This document shows, piece after piece, positions 38,352-51,681 of a stretch of 64,000 bases of DNA (the stretch's first letter is position 1; every line of letters begins with the position of its first letter). The notes below the pieces were generated by a model, which saw only the letters and a list, made by a program, of their open reading frames with translations, did no database searches and had not been told where the DNA came from. This DNA comes from Solea solea (Eukaryota > Chordata > Actinopteri > Pleuronectiformes > Soleidae): positions 8,121,186-8,185,185 of the forward strand of contig NC_081144.1 in the NCBI RefSeq assembly GCF_958295425.1, written 5' to 3'. The position numbers and the translations under genes were made by a program.

Positions 38352-40735
38352 TCAGTGTGTTATGCATGAGAGCGAGGGGTAACTTACCATGGTGTTAAGA
38401 GAGGACCAGTGCAGGTTTAAGTATATGTCAAAACACAAGATAAAGGATGAATATTTCATCTGTCTTTATTGACAGAATGAGAATCTGAGGCTGAGGGGGG
38501 AAAAAAAACCTGCATCCTTCAAGGGAATTGTGCGTTTTTCTCTTTGCCACACTGATGAATTGAACCGAATACCCTATCCATGACATTATGTACATGAATA
38601 AGTATAATCACATGTATACCTCACGTTCAGGTAGCAGTGGCAGAAATACTGTAGGCTGAAAATACCACACTGTGCAGCGCATCTGTGTCCCAGAACGTCC
38701 TCCCTTTAATTAGGCATATATGAGCAGCCACATTGCCGTCTTAGGAGCGCCTCATGCATTTTCTTTTTTGGAAATGCAAGTCTCACCTATTTTTTTTTTT
38801 TTTTTTTTTAGCACATTTTCATTTTCAAATAGACGGGGAAAGATCATCTTTCACCACGATGTCAATCTATAGCTGTAGCTTACGTCACAAACACAACACG
38901 TCCAGTTCCATGTGTCGAAATAAAAGCTTTTCAGGTCACAGAATTTTCGAGTCCTGGGATTTAGATGTTAGGGTATAGAGGATATTCATATGATTTCCAA
39001 AGGCAAACTCTATCGTTAACTCTAGCAGGAGCTCTGCAGCAGACTCGCTTTCTGTGAAAACAACAGAGGTAGGCAAGACATAGCAGTGGAAGCGACAGCA
39101 GCCACAGACATATGATTGCCATCCACTGAATCCCCCAGTCCACAGAGAGTGTGTAGTAAAAGAGGCCAACACCATGGCCACATTAATGCCGTCACAGTCC
39201 ACAACAATCATAGTTCATCACCAGATATGTCATAAAGGACTCACTGAACTCTATTATTTCCAATTTAAGTACATGGTTATCATTCTTGGGTCGGCATTAA
39301 CACATAATGGCCACTCAGCTTCAGAGTTCATCCTGCGGTCAGAAGGCACATGTCTGACCTGTTACTCCCTTTCTCTCCTGCCTGGCAGTGTGTCTCCTAC
39401 CAGTCTGTTGCTTCTGATGAGGTGCCAGGGATCAGTTCTAAAGAGGTGGTGGTGGTGGTGGGGGGGGTTGAAGCCAGAATACAGGTTGAAAAAGAGCGGT
39501 GACAGAGGTTTAAGATGCTGTTTGGCACGGGAATTTGGAGGCAGCATCTTTGCTTTGTTAAACTGTGATGGTTCGATTTCCACTGCAGTCTAGTATCATT
39601 TCAGAGTGTTAGTGAAGCCGTCGCGGTTGTTGTGTTGGCTTTGCCATGCCTCTCTTTGATTATCCCTTTGCTTTTTTTCGCCCCCTTCACAATCAGCCTT
39701 GCAGTGCCACATGGCATTTTGATGTTTTCAGTTGACCAAATCTAGGAGCTTAGTCCAAATCCAATAATGAAAAAACAAAACATTTTTTTGTGCAGGTGTC
39801 TGCATGTACATTCTGTCTTTGAGTGGGAGAAACAAGGAGAAACAAAAATAGGCGGAGAAAGCGGTGCTGTGACAGTAAAGGTTAAATGCCCCCATTTTCA
39901 CGCAAATTCATTTTTGGAGTAGAGAGGACGGCTGTTTGTAGATGAGGCCGGGCTCATCATTTCATCCTGCCTTCGCCTTTTCTCCCATTAATGGTTTGGC
40001 CTTTTAAAATCAATGAGTAATATCAACCCTGAATGCTATCTCCTCTACTTTCAAATCTGTTATTCTGAGCAACCATATGAAATGGCACTGTATCTTGCAG
40101 TTAATTCTGTGTCCGTCTTCTATTTATTCAGAAACTACCGGCTCTGTTCTTTAATAAATGGTATACAGTTGAAGAAAAACAATGTTCTCAAACAACTTGT
40201 CAGGCGCCCTCTGAGATGTAACAGCAACAGCAACTAAAATAAAACAAGAATCACAAAGCAGAGCCTGTCAGTGGAGAAGTGAGCAGCTGATAACAACCCC
40301 ACAGCTCGGGACGGAGGCTGCAGTTGTTTTTAATGTCCATGATGGGAGGATTTTTTATGTGTTGTCATAATGAATGCATGTGGCTGTCATTAATTACTTG
40401 TTCCAGTTTGTGTTCGCAATGTGGGTTTAAGCCGCCCAGCTGTTGTGGTGTCTTAACACCATCAACTTAAGGCCTCCAAGGGATCAGCGCCCCGCACCAA
40501 CCCCCCCCCAACGACCATGCACATGGCCCTTTTCTGTCCTTAATCAAGCTGGGTGTAATTGGTGCGAGTCCCGGGGCCTGATTATCCTCAGACTAGACAC
40601 AACACTTCGACAGAACCCCTCACCTTTGTTCTCAGAGTCAGCCAAGCTTACCGTGATTATTGATGATTTGGTTGAACCACTGCCTGACCCTCACACTCAT
40701 GCCGTAAAAGAAACCCACCTGTAAATGGAATAAAT

Positions 40736-40773
40736 TCTCAATTTATATCTTTTTTTCTCAATTTATATCTTTT
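40736..40773. repeat. 20-bp tandem duplication
   Basis: TCTCAATTTATATCTTTT occurs at 40736 and again at 40756, giving almost two full 20-bp units. Confidence 0.8.
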
Positions 40774-41167
40774 ATATCGATTATTTTCAGTGTTTTTGTT
40801 CGTGTGAAAGAATTCGGCCTCATACTTGCACAGCCTGAAGAAATTACATGGAACCGTCACCCTGTGGACCCACCACCTGCAGGACCAGGCATCAGGGATG
40901 TGAATTAAGCCTGGCAGCAGGCCGGGTCAGGGTCCTGGTCTTGCTGATTCCAAGCATCCCAGGCCGTGTAATCTTTTCCCAAACATCTTGGTTTCTGTCT
41001 GTTAGGGCTAAAAATGCAACCTCGGCGTCTTAAACAGGCAGCACATCGGCAAAGGTGATGTGTTTTAAAACTAAAACATGTTAGTGTGTGGGTGTAGCTG
41101 AAGAGAATCTGGGGCCTGTAGATTTTTATTGCTTTTCATTCATTCAGCAGCAAGTATTTGCTCAGCC

Positions 41168-41170
<3 letters not shown>

Positions 41171-41206
<36 letters not shown>
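41171..41206. repeat. GT microsatellite
   Basis: 18 uninterrupted GT units. Confidence 0.92.
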
Positions 41207-41209
<3 letters not shown>

Positions 41210-41331
41210 CAAACCCACCCCTCTCCCTCTGCAGGAATAGGTATTGTGTTCATGATCGATGTGTCGCATTCCAGTGACGTGGTCGCCTGGCTAATTCTCA
41301 TTAAAAATGGATAGTGTTTAGAGGAATCGCC

Positions 41332-41361
<30 letters not shown>
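41332..41361. repeat. GT microsatellite
   Basis: About 14 GT units passing into GCGCGTGCACGTACGTG, only 125 nt from the preceding GT tract. Confidence 0.9.
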
Positions 41362-41363
<2 letters not shown>

Positions 41364-42183
41364 TGCACGTACGTGTATTCGTTTTTTAAAAAGCGGTATA
41401 GTTGGCAGGAAGTCCCAGAGGTGCCAGCTGTTTACCGTGCGTTGCTCGAAGTTGGGGGAAGTTGTGATGATTGTGGTGGATGTGGGGCTGTTCCTGGGGT
41501 CAGAGCCAAGCCTGTTGCCTTGGCAACAACTTGCAAAAGAGCTTCCTCTGCATTAACGGTAACGGTGGGATTTTTCCTCTTTTTGTTGCGTCCTCTCTCA
41601 CTCAGCATGGTGAAGCACATCTGGTACCGCAGAGACCAGATCTCATCAGAACACAAAGCAATGGGCCATTTTCTCTTCTCCTCTGTCCCATTTTTTTTTT
41701 TCAGTTCTTCCTTTCCGTCTTTTCTTCCTATTCTGCCCCTGTGCCCCCATCCATCACACAGAGGCAGCGATCATTGGCTCGGTCTCTGGGCAGCAGGGCG
41801 GACGAGCTGTAAAGGGAGCTACCATTTATTCTCAGCTACGAAGACATACTACCAGATGAAAGTCCTGATGCTCTCAAATGTACATATATATTGTCAGCCT
41901 CTTGCGGCTGCCAGAGCCGAATGCTTCAATCCTCTGTTACGTGCCTCTGCATTTACAATGACATTGGAAATGAGAAGCAGACACTGTCTTCACAGGTGGC
42001 AAAAAATATGTTGTCACGTCTGCTTTTGTTTTGGTGTATTATCTTTCCTCAGGACTGCAACATGAATAAGCCAAATCCATTAATTGCAAAAGTTGCACAA
42101 TGACAGGTAACATGTTAAGTGGCAAGAGAAATTTGGTTTTATATACATATCTATATAAATGTTTTGCCTTGATATGTTTAAGC

Positions 42184-42194
42184 GTTGATAGTGT
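42184..42194. repeat. Target-site duplication of SINE copy 4 (left)
   Basis: GTTGATAGTGT, identical to 42510-42520 and immediately next to the element's tail. Confidence 0.85.
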
Positions 42195-42509
42195 CAGTCA
42201 GTCATCATCTACCGCTTTATCCTCCACCAGAGGGTCGCGGGGGGTGCTGTGCCAATCTCAGCTACATCGGGCAATAGGCGGGGTACACCCTGGACAGTTC
42301 GCCAGTCCATCGCAGGGCCACACACAGATAGAGACAAACAACCATTCACTCTCACACTCACTCCTATGGTCAATTTAGAGTGTCCAATTTACCTAATCCC
42401 CACATTGCATGTTTTTGGACTGTGGGAGGAAGCCGGAGAACCCGGAGAGAACCCACGCACACACGGGGAGAACATGCAAACTCTATGCAGAAAGGCCCTT
42501 GTTCCAACT
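42195..42509 (-). mobile_element. SINE-like element, copy 4, with target-site duplication
   Basis: This is the most complete body: tail CAGTCAGTCATCATC, ACCGCTTTATCCTCCACC, GAGGGTCGCGG, CCTGGACAGTTCGCCAGTCC, CAATTTAGAGTGTCCAATTT, GGACTGTGGGAGGAAGCCGG and ending AAAGGCCCTTGTTCCAACT. It is flanked by a perfect 11-bp direct repeat, GTTGATAGTGT, at 42184-42194 and 42510-42520. The insertion lacks the tRNA-like head, consistent with 5' truncation during target-primed reverse transcription. It looks younger than the other copies. Confidence 0.88.
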
Positions 42510-42520
42510 GTTGATAGTGT
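42510..42520. repeat. Target-site duplication of SINE copy 4 (right)
   Basis: GTTGATAGTGT, identical to 42184-42194 and immediately next to the truncated 5' end of the element. Confidence 0.85.
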
Positions 42521-43127
42521 ATTAAAGCTAAATACAAACGTATGTCTGCTACAATCAAAACAGTGCCAAATTAGTTTACGCGATGTTCACCATCAACCCA
42601 GCGGTTGAGCAGTTTGACGGGTTCACAGAATTATAACATCATCGACAACAACAACAAAAAGCACCAAAAATGATGTTGCAGCTTATACTGACTTATTAGA
42701 AAAACCCAAATCCGGAGCTGTAGGTTTCGATAACAGACTTGACACTACTGCATAAGAGGAGGCAATAATAACAGCAATAACAATAGAAGCTGAAGGCTAT
42801 TCAGGATGAGCTTGTGAAGGAGAGGAAGCTGTTGTTTTAACCCTCAGCTGTGAGTCAGTCACCCAGGTTGCTGCTGCATGGAACTCCACTCTTGCCGCTC
42901 TTGCTGAAAACCCCCTGCTAAGGTCATCTTAAGCTGGAATTGTATTAGCATTCATTTACCAGAGAGCAGCTCTTCTCCCTGACATCACTCAGTCTACCTC
43001 AGGTCAGCTGTGGGGGGGGAGTGTGTTCTTTGGAGAGAGAGAAAGTTGGAGGCAATATCAGATCACATGCAGCGCTTCTTTGTCTTCCATGGAAAACATA
43101 GGAACTACAGCCTGCACATCCGTTATG

Positions 43128-43128
<1 letters not shown>

Positions 43129-43158
<30 letters not shown>
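43129..43158. repeat. CA microsatellite
   Basis: 15 CA units, followed by a short TGTGTG run that can pair with it. Confidence 0.9.
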
Positions 43159-43161
<3 letters not shown>

Positions 43162-45238
43162 GTGTGCACATGCACACAGTGGGAGAAGGGGCTTCATTGT
43201 GCAGCCCTGCTGTGTTGAGTGACTGTAGCGTGTGCTGGGCAACAGCTGCTGTGATCCCCCACATACCCTCTTTCACCCCTTCATCATCCTCCTCCTCCTC
43301 ATCTCCACTACTGGCCCACATAGGTGCAAACGTCAATACAGTCAAACAAGCACAGACATATGTACAGTGCATGTAAACACTATATGGAGAGCCAGATTAT
43401 TCCTGCAATTATTTAACATGGAGAAATATGCAGGAATTCAGTACTGGTGAGTTGGTAACACAGTACCTTAGATAGAAGTCACTACAATAGAGCATCTGTA
43501 CTTATTATCTTGGCTTTGACTTAGTGTCTTTGTTATTATTCCTCTTTGGTCTGTCACGCATGTATGATTTCAGATATCAGTTTTTATTTACTCTCTGTAC
43601 TGCATGATTTAAAAGACTTCCCAGGAAGACTATTTGCCCTTCGGTTGTGTTGGATTAGGATGATATTGTTTCCATTTGGCAGAAAGTGAACATAAATAAA
43701 CTGTAATACATATGCAATCACCTAAATGTATGAATTGCATGAATGATCTCAAATATGTAAACTATACACCCTTTAGTTTACTTTAGTTTTAATGATCACT
43801 AAAAACTACCATATATGTTCCCCTTTATGCGTGGAAGGGAAAGTTGAGGTAAGGGATATGCAGCTGTACCTTTAAGGGCAAACTTAATGGGGATCCTAAG
43901 CAATAAATAAATAAATAAACTTCTTTTTTTTTCTTATTCTGTGCATTTTCTGACCTGCTCTTCCTCCTGGGGTTATTGTTTTCCTACTTGCCTCGCTCTC
44001 CTTCCATATTACCCGTCGTACCTTTTTATTATCCCTGTCTGTATCAGCTGACAGCACAGCAGGCTGTGTTTGTCTGTCTGTAGACACAGCTCCACAAGGG
44101 ACAGCCCCCCCCTCCACACACACACACACACACTACTCCCTGACTTTACCACTGCTGACAGCTGTCTCCACACTGTAACCCTTTCATGGAGCTTTGTGAA
44201 CGTGATACTGTAAAGTTTCCCCCTCGGCCTGGCACGTTTTGTGCGCGAGATCTGACGGATTTCAGGGGGTTAAGAGGGACTCGCAGACCTGGACACACAT
44301 GTGCATATACAGAGTGAGCCGCGGACTCGTTCCTGGTGGGCTTGTCTGTCGTCGGCCGCAGCTTCTGCTGTTGATGTGACCCCAACCGCAGCTCATTACA
44401 GCGTGCCACCTGTTTGTCCTGAAGCAAGGCGAGACACACATACACACGGATAGAGTGTGTTAAGGTGACAGGGGGTTAATCTAACAGGAGTGTCCGTGGC
44501 GGAGCTGCCACACAGAGCAGGGACTATCAACGTCCCGCCGTGTCAATGGCTTTCTTTGTCCCCCGAGTCGGCCTTTCTTTTGCCGCAGGGTTTAGGACCA
44601 GGCCGACAGTTGTAGGGTTATTGAGCTTTTGAGAACGAGACAAAACAAAGGAGGAAAAAAAAAAAAACATAGGCTGGAACACATAGCTCTTACCGTTTTC
44701 ACAGTAGCTGCAATTGCAGAGATAAATTATAATGTTTTTTGTACTACAGTATATACATTAAAATGTAGAAAATCCACTGATGGACACCCAGCTGTTATCT
44801 CTTCCTCGCTGACAGTTAGTTCCAGCCCATGTTGCGAAACGACGATTAATTTCCCCGAGTTGAAAAACATGCAAAAGGTGTTATTTGCACCCTATATTCA
44901 CTCCCACACATTCTGCAGAGGAGCCACTTATTAGGCATTGATCTGAGCCTGGGGTTCAGAGCTGGACAGAGAACACGCTCACTGTCAGAGTCCGCTGTCA
45001 TTACCCAACCAGGCAATTGCCGGGAAATTGATAGACGGACAGAACAGAAAATGAATCCATGTCAGGGATTGAAATTCGCTTTTTTTTCCTCCTGCCCTTT
45101 GTTTTTCTTCTCGCTCCGTTTCATTTGCCGTGCAATCATGGTGTTTGTGTTGCCGTTTCTGTCAGTGTGTAATATTTACTCCCACCGACATGGTGAGCTG
45201 CAGGTATGAAAGCAAGGCAGCCCCATGGGACACTTAAA

Positions 45239-45240
<2 letters not shown>

Positions 45241-45273
<33 letters not shown>

Positions 45274-45307
45274 CTACACACGCCTACACACACACACACA
45301 CACACAC
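45241..45307. repeat. CA microsatellite with CGCCTACACA insertions
   Basis: About 15 CA units, then two copies of CGCCTACACA, then a further CA run. Confidence 0.92.
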
Positions 45308-45429
45308 TGGTGTGCACTGACCTCCGGATCATACAGACTGCTGTGCTGCACAAACAGACTGAGGGCCATGTGGCTGAACAGAACCTTGCTTGGCAGACAG
45401 ACACAGACAGACAGACAAGTGGCTAGATT

Positions 45430-45440
45430 CACACACACAC

Positions 45441-45474
<34 letters not shown>
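45430..45474. repeat. CA microsatellite
   Basis: About 22 CA units with one CG variant, 122 nt after the previous CA tract. Confidence 0.92.
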
Positions 45475-45477
<3 letters not shown>

Positions 45478-45865
45478 TGACAGAGGGATGAGTGCATGTT
45501 TTCTAGCAGCTGAGAACAGGCCCAGTCTGTGTGTGTGTCACACAGCTCAGCTGACTCACAATCTCAGAAGTTATCTAAGAGGAGATGTTTGATTCTTGTG
45601 CTTCTCTGGTCTATTCTGTCCGTCACAATGTACATTTGCAACCCCTATATTTGTCGCAGCTTCGACAAATGTTGTGTCTTTCTTCAGGGGACTGTAAGTT
45701 ATATGGTGTGTGGCTCAGTGTGGATTCCTGGGTGTGGAGTGTTGTTTGTTTTCCACTGGAAGTGGTTTTTGAAAGTCTCTGCTGTTGACATTTCAAACTC
45801 GTTTTGCGTTGACATCATTGTCGGGTCATTCATATTTCCAAGAGTGACTTAGAGCGCAGCTTTAA

Positions 45866-46283
45866 CCCTTTAACACCGAGCGCGTCGCAGGTGACACCTT
45901 TGCACAAGCGCACTTTTCGTTACCGTAATTTCACTCGCACAGTATCAGGAAGCCGGCGAAGCAGAGTCTTAGTCACCAGAGAGGAAAGAGATGGAAAAAC
46001 GCCTGTAAAAAAGCCAAGAAATGTTATTTTAAATATGTTTTATACCGTTCAAATTTCAAATTTAACACACAAAACCTGGTGTTCATGTACAACTACAGTG
46101 TTTTTTTTGTTTTAAATACACTATTTTAACATGTAGTCAATTGTAAATAACTGCTAGATATTGAAAGCTATTCTGGAAAAATGGATGAAAGCTCTTACTC
46201 ACAGGGCATTTTCTGGCCCTTTTATGGTTAAAATAAGTAAAAGAAAAAGTAGACGGACATTTTGAGGCTTAGGTGTTAAGGGG
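45866..46283. mobile_element. MITE with TTAA flanks, piggyBac-like
   Basis: A 418-bp segment begins CCCTTTAACACC and ends with GGTGTTAAGGGG, which reverse complemented is CCCCTTAACACC (11 of 12 match). It is bounded by TTAA at 45862-45865 and 46284-46287. TTAA target duplication and termini beginning CCC are features of piggyBac-superfamily transposons. No transposase is encoded in the interior, so it would be a non-autonomous copy. The inverted repeats are short, so the superfamily call is an inference. Confidence 0.68.
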
Positions 46284-47094
46284 TTAAAGGGATAGTATGT
46301 TTGTAAGATGCAGTGCATCCTCCTCATTTCACTGCATGTGTTATTCTGTATCTCTGTGCGCGGCACGTGGCAAATAAAAATCCCGTACACATATGCTGCA
46401 GTCCCCTTTTTAACTTTATCCAACTCTTTTAAATGAATGATTGTTTCATAGTTCTGATCTTTGCACCCAAGCAATTCAGTAGTTTTTCATTGTTCATCTG
46501 TAAATTGATTATATGAGCCGGTTAAAAATTGCCCTGTACGACGGACTAATTACTTTTTACCGACCGCATTTTTACAGTTTTTGTGATAAAAGTTGGCGTT
46601 AGCGAATGCTCTTGAGAAAAGCGTCTGTCGCCGCTGCTCACGTGCAGGTGTGTTTTTACAGGCTCTACCTCCATGGACAGATGCCATGGTTCATACAAGA
46701 GCCCATTGATGGCAGAGAAACAACCCTCTCTGGCCAGCTGATCCCAGCTGCTCACTACTGTTTCTCTGGCCTCACAGTTGCCCGCGCAGCTGACGTCTCA
46801 CCCGTTGACGTACTGTACAGGGGTGTAATGCGCCACAGACATGCGTCAGTGTTATACATGAGACACGTTTTAATATCTAAGAAGGAAGGTGTAACGTTGA
46901 GCTTGTAACATTTTTAAACGGCCATATTTGGATGTTATTTGGAAGTTTTTTGTGTCAGTTTTTCTTCTACTTTTCACTGTTGGTATTTGTGTGTGTGTGT
47001 GCGTGTGAATGAGAGGTTTCTCTTTCGTGCATCTTGTGATGTTTTCTGGCGACGCCGTGACCTTGACCCCGAACCCTTTTTCATATACTTCCAG

Positions 47095-47195
47095 GTGACC
47101 CAAGTTCCCATCGAGTCATGTGAGCAGTACGGGACATGTGGAGAATGCCTGAGCTCCGGGGATCCACACTGTGGCTGGTGTGTCCTGCATAACAT
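47095..47195 (+). CDS. plxna4: Plexin-A4 exon: start of first PSI domain
   Basis: This 101-nt exon starts in phase 0 with [12 protein letters not shown], continues through [10 protein letters not shown] and the PSI signature PHCGWC, and ends inside a codon (AT) after His-Asn. The acceptor is TTCCAG at 47094 and the donor is a strong GTGAGT at 47196. PSI domains are small cystine-knot modules that orient the Sema propeller in plexins, semaphorins and integrins. Five of the eight expected PSI cysteines lie in this exon and three in the next one. The intron before it is about 22.3 kb, the longest complete intron here. Reading through the donor would give Met and a stop at once (ATG TGA), so the exon end is unambiguous. 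Confidence 0.96.
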
Positions 47196-50100
47196 GTGAG
47201 TATCCCTCTCCCCAATGTGACCCTCAGTTTCACTGTGCACACGGAGCTTTCATTTTCCATTATGTTTATCGCAAAGATCAAATAGAATTTGAAGAGAGGA
47301 GACAGTGTCTGACTGGAAACGGATAGTTGTGCCTCTGAGGTGCGGAGCTGACTCAGAGCCAGTCACGGTGACTGCTGCTCTGTTCTGACATGTGACTTGA
47401 TCTTAACAGGAAACGAGACCATTCAGTCAAAAGACTGTAAAGAGAGACTCATTAGTCCTGAATTACACGTTTAATGGCGCAACAGTGTATTTGTTGTGTG
47501 TTTTGTGTGTAAGTTAGTTCACACTTACCTCCCGTTGTAACAACTCAGCCCAGACTCCAGAGTGACACCTGCTGGATCTGAATAGTTACTGCAGCAGAAC
47601 GGACCCTGACAGAAGAGTTGGGGGGAACAAAAACTTACAGGGTAATCGTCTTTCATGACAGCAGTCATCTGTAAATGGAGCTGAGGTGACAGTAGTTTGA
47701 AGAAATGATGGTTGGAGGATTGTGGAGACAGAAGATGAACACAGCACAATACGAAAAAGGGCAAGAAGAGACTCCGCTCTGTCTCACTTTTTTTTTCTTA
47801 AGCGCATCAGTCTGGGCTTCGTCTTTGCTGCTACATCTTGAGACTCCACTTAAGGCCCTTACTGAAACGCGCACCCTCTCCTTAAAGGTATAGCTGCATA
47901 TTTATGTGTATCAGAGCACTGCCGCCATCATCATTATCTTGATGGCGGCCCCTGCAAATTGCACTTTAAGTAATTTACATCACTCCAAAGCTGGGACAGG
48001 ACAAATAATTGCCTAGCGACAAGGTAATTCTGCATGTGCTTGTGGCAGCATGGGAGGGGCGGACTAAAGCGGTGTATTCTCTGCAGTCTGCGTGCCTTCA
48101 CACAGAGATCATTTACCACAACATTAGCCTTCGTGCTCGACAGTTAATCATGTGCTTTTGTGTAGGTGTTGTGGGCAATGGAATAATTTAGACTGTTAAG
48201 AATTCGACTCCATAACATGTAAGAGATTGCGATGTTAAAAGGTTAGCGGTGTTTTAAAGCAGATGTGAGGAGGAAACAGCTGTTTGGTGTGTAAATACTA
48301 TATAGTATGTCAGTGAGCACCTGCATTTCATTTCTCTGTGGACCTCTGTACTGTACTGTGGGGAGAAAAGGTCAGCGCCTCGATTTATGTCATATCAGCC
48401 ATCTGTTCTCCCAACGCTGAGCACCTTCGTACCACCTGTGCCTGGTCCTAATCGCCCTTTTTCTGTCATGACCCCGCAGTGAGTGTGGCAAGACCCTTGT
48501 CAGATCTCACCGAGATAATCCCAAGAATAAAAGACGTTCCTGGACGGATACTGATCTCTATTCTTGCCCACTTGTGTCGACGCCTGTGTGAATTATCAGT
48601 AACAGTAGAAATGCCAAAACACCTGAAAGGTTGCAAAATTAAAATCTACATTTTGCTTAACTGGAAAAGTTGAAAAGATGCAGTGAAGCCTGATCGAAAC
48701 TGATCATTTGAATGCACCTTCACTCCATAGTGCCTGACTCAGCTTCTTCCACTGTACAAAAAACATTAAAGTCTCATGTCTCGGTGAAAGAAATCCCTGG
48801 TTCAGATCCAGACAGTGGCCTATGGTGCTTGACACCAACCTCTCTGTCGCCAAAGTGGCCGATAAAAACACTTCAGTACATAATGAAGATCAGAAGAGAC
48901 TTGATGGCCAGAACGATAAAAATAACCGCCGTCTCCTGTGAGAAGGAGCAGTGAAATGTGATGATTAACCAAGAGGTGCTCAATTAATTTTGAGATCTGA
49001 TCAAACCTTGACTCTTGATTAGTTATAAACACGAGTCGTGACACAACAAAATAAATCTGCATCTTAATAAATGAAAACCTGAATGCATTTGTGACGTGGG
49101 GGTTTTTGTTATCTTGAAGACTATGAATATATAATAGAGCCACGAGTGGAAAGAAGTATGTGCTGGAGAAAAAGCAGCTGCACCCTTCTGGTGAAGAGCT
49201 CCACTCATCCCACACAGCCAGAATTAAATTTGGTGCCAGCCGCGGTGCCATCCACAGCTGTGATTACTCCTGCTTCCTTCAGCCGCCTTTTCCCATCTCT
49301 ATCTCCAGTTCTCTATCATCCATCCCTAAGCCATTGTTGATTTAGTGAAAATTATCTTTTTTTCCCTTCCCTGTGTTTGTGTGCACCTCCCCCACTCGCC
49401 TCACAGCAACTAAGCTTTACCACTCATCTCCTCTCTGCTCATCACACTTCACTACTGTGCCGGCTCCCATTTAGACACTCTCCCCTCTGGAATCAGCTCT
49501 GCCACACTCCAGAGGTGGTTGCCTTGCCACACATAAACACTCTCCACTTTGATCACCCCCCCTCCCTTCTTATCCAGCTGCCATCTACAATATCCATCCA
49601 AGTTTTTTTACCCTCCTTCAAATATAGTGTCCCCCTTCTCTTTTTCTTTATATTTGTACGTACTGTATACGCACATTGAAGTGCAGGCGGCTAATTAGCA
49701 ACATAGTGGTGCATCAGCTGGGTTTGTGATGATGAGGAGCGCGAGAGAATGCGACACAGGGAGAGAGGTGCTGAGCTGTCCAGGAGTGCCGTCTCTGTCT
49801 TTCTAGCCTCTTTCTTCTCCCTCTGATTCAATGTGTTGTGAGATTCTAAAGTCCTGTAATTACCAGCAGCTGCTAGGTATCCACTGAATGCGTGAAGAAT
49901 GAGAAAGGAAGGGGGGGGGGGAAGAGAGAGGGGATAAGAATGAAGGGAAGAGAATGAGAGAGAGGGACAGAGAGTGTTTGATGCCGCACATTCGCAGGCC
50001 CACAAAAACCAAGCAGCGTTTTGATTGCAGCTCAAAAGGAGGCTCATCATCTTGAGTGCTTTTCAGTCGCCGTCCTGTGAAAGAGGAGCTCAGCCCTCAT

Positions 50101-51681
50101 CTGACCACAATCCAGAAACACGGATCTATGCTGATACTTTGTCTATCCTCTCCCGCTCTCTCACCTCGTCTTCAACTCGCCGTCAGATTAGCTCTCTGAT
50201 CACGTACAAAAGAGGCTTTCCCGTCTTAAAATGTCCCACACCGCTTTGTTCTCCCGCCCTCCATCCGCTCGGCTTGTTCATACATTCCAGGAGAGGACTG
50301 GCGGGTTTTGCTGAGATGAATCAGGATTTAGTCACAAGTCTGACTTTTGTCCGAGAGTTGAGTAACGAGGACATCAGCTCACCACAGTATATTATGAGGT
50401 GACGGTACGTTTTCTTATACAGTACATATGCAGCAGAACTCAGGAATGAAGTGCTAGTTTCGTGGGGATGACAGCTCAGGTTTAGCAGAAAAACCCTATC
50501 ACTGCTACACTTTGATAGTGCATTGTTGTACTATCGCTGTGAACTGCTCAGCCCTGTTGCAATAACGACACACGGCAGCCTGAATGGCACAGCAGTCTTT
50601 TTCGCTTTTCACAGATTAGTCAAAAGAGTTTGTTTGGCATCGGTCGTGGCGAGCACAATGAGCGCACACTTCAGAAAAGTCAGGGGTAGTTGGGGCATGG
50701 GATTGGTAGGAATTTCAAGATGGGACGCTGCGTGTCTTGCGTGTTGAAGTACTCTCTCAAATGAAACGTGGACTCACTCTCTTGTTTAGGCTGTTAGTGT
50801 GTGTGATGTGCAAGGATGTCGAAACACTGCCCATAAAATCTCCACTAATGTACCAGTGTCAACAACAATTAGGCCAGCAATGAAAGTGGCTGCTTAGGTC
50901 TATTGTGGATGTCAGACTGTGTGTCTAATGGCATACTCATCAGCCACAGCTCCAGTTAGCAGTCACAGGGAGGCTACATCCATCTTCACCAATTGTGCCT
51001 AATGAGATATCGATCGCGTACATGCAGGTCTATCAATATTTCGATGGATTCTTAAATCTAGTACAGGTTGGAAACACGGTGGCTGAAATACAGTATGTAC
51101 AGTAGAAAAGAGCAGGCTGCATATATAACGCAGTTAATGATCACAAACCCCTGCTTTTTCTCTGCTCAGCCCACACAAGTGAAGTTGCAGAGCACCGAGC
51201 AATGCTGTCTTTAATACTTTGGCTTGGTGGTGTACTTACATGAGCCAAAATGTTTCCAGCACTATTTGAATCCTTACAAATACGTATTTTCAATTGAAGA
51301 TAACACATCTATGCGTTTTAGTTGCATCTTTGCAATGTTTCACACAGGGTTTGCCTTTAAAAACCGCCATAAATGCTCCTCAGTAAATAAAATGCCAAGA
51401 CACTCCACAGATGCTCTGGCTCTGTAAATACTGTCATTTGACTTTATTGTGGATTTGACCCTTGGTTTCAGATTGTGTTAAGCCCTCACTGCAACTTAGG
51501 TTTTTTAAGATTACAATCTCTGTGGTGGTTTGTTTTTTTCCCCCTTTTATTTATTCCTCTTCCAATTTTTTTTGCCTCCTGTGGTCTGCATACTCTAACA
51601 CTTTATGGATACAGCAGCAAGAAACAAATGCCCTGAATCACTCACTAGGATAAAACACTGATGGGTGGAGGCAGCTTTTGC

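Larger units (their letters stand above)
24812..47094 (+). other. plxna4: plxna4 intron between Sema and PSI1 exons, 22,283 nt
   Basis: The intron runs from donor GTAGGC to acceptor TTCCAG. No other gene is visible. It holds a 5'-truncated SINE copy with target-site duplication (42184-42520), a TTAA-flanked MITE (45862-46287), a paired-octamer palindrome (28283-28316), and microsatellites of the types GA, CCAT, TG and CA. The first codons of the intron, read in the exon frame, are Val-Gly-Val-stop. Confidence 0.9.

Noticed and set aside
41337..42065. Longest open frame in the window (242 codons, + strand)
   Set aside because: It starts in a GT microsatellite (Cys-Val repeats), has no recognisable domain and no conserved motif, and lies in a plexin intron. 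It is a chance frame.
45206..45592. 128-codon frame with His-Thr repeats
   Set aside because: It is produced by two CA microsatellites; the same applies to several other His-Thr or Val-Cys frames.
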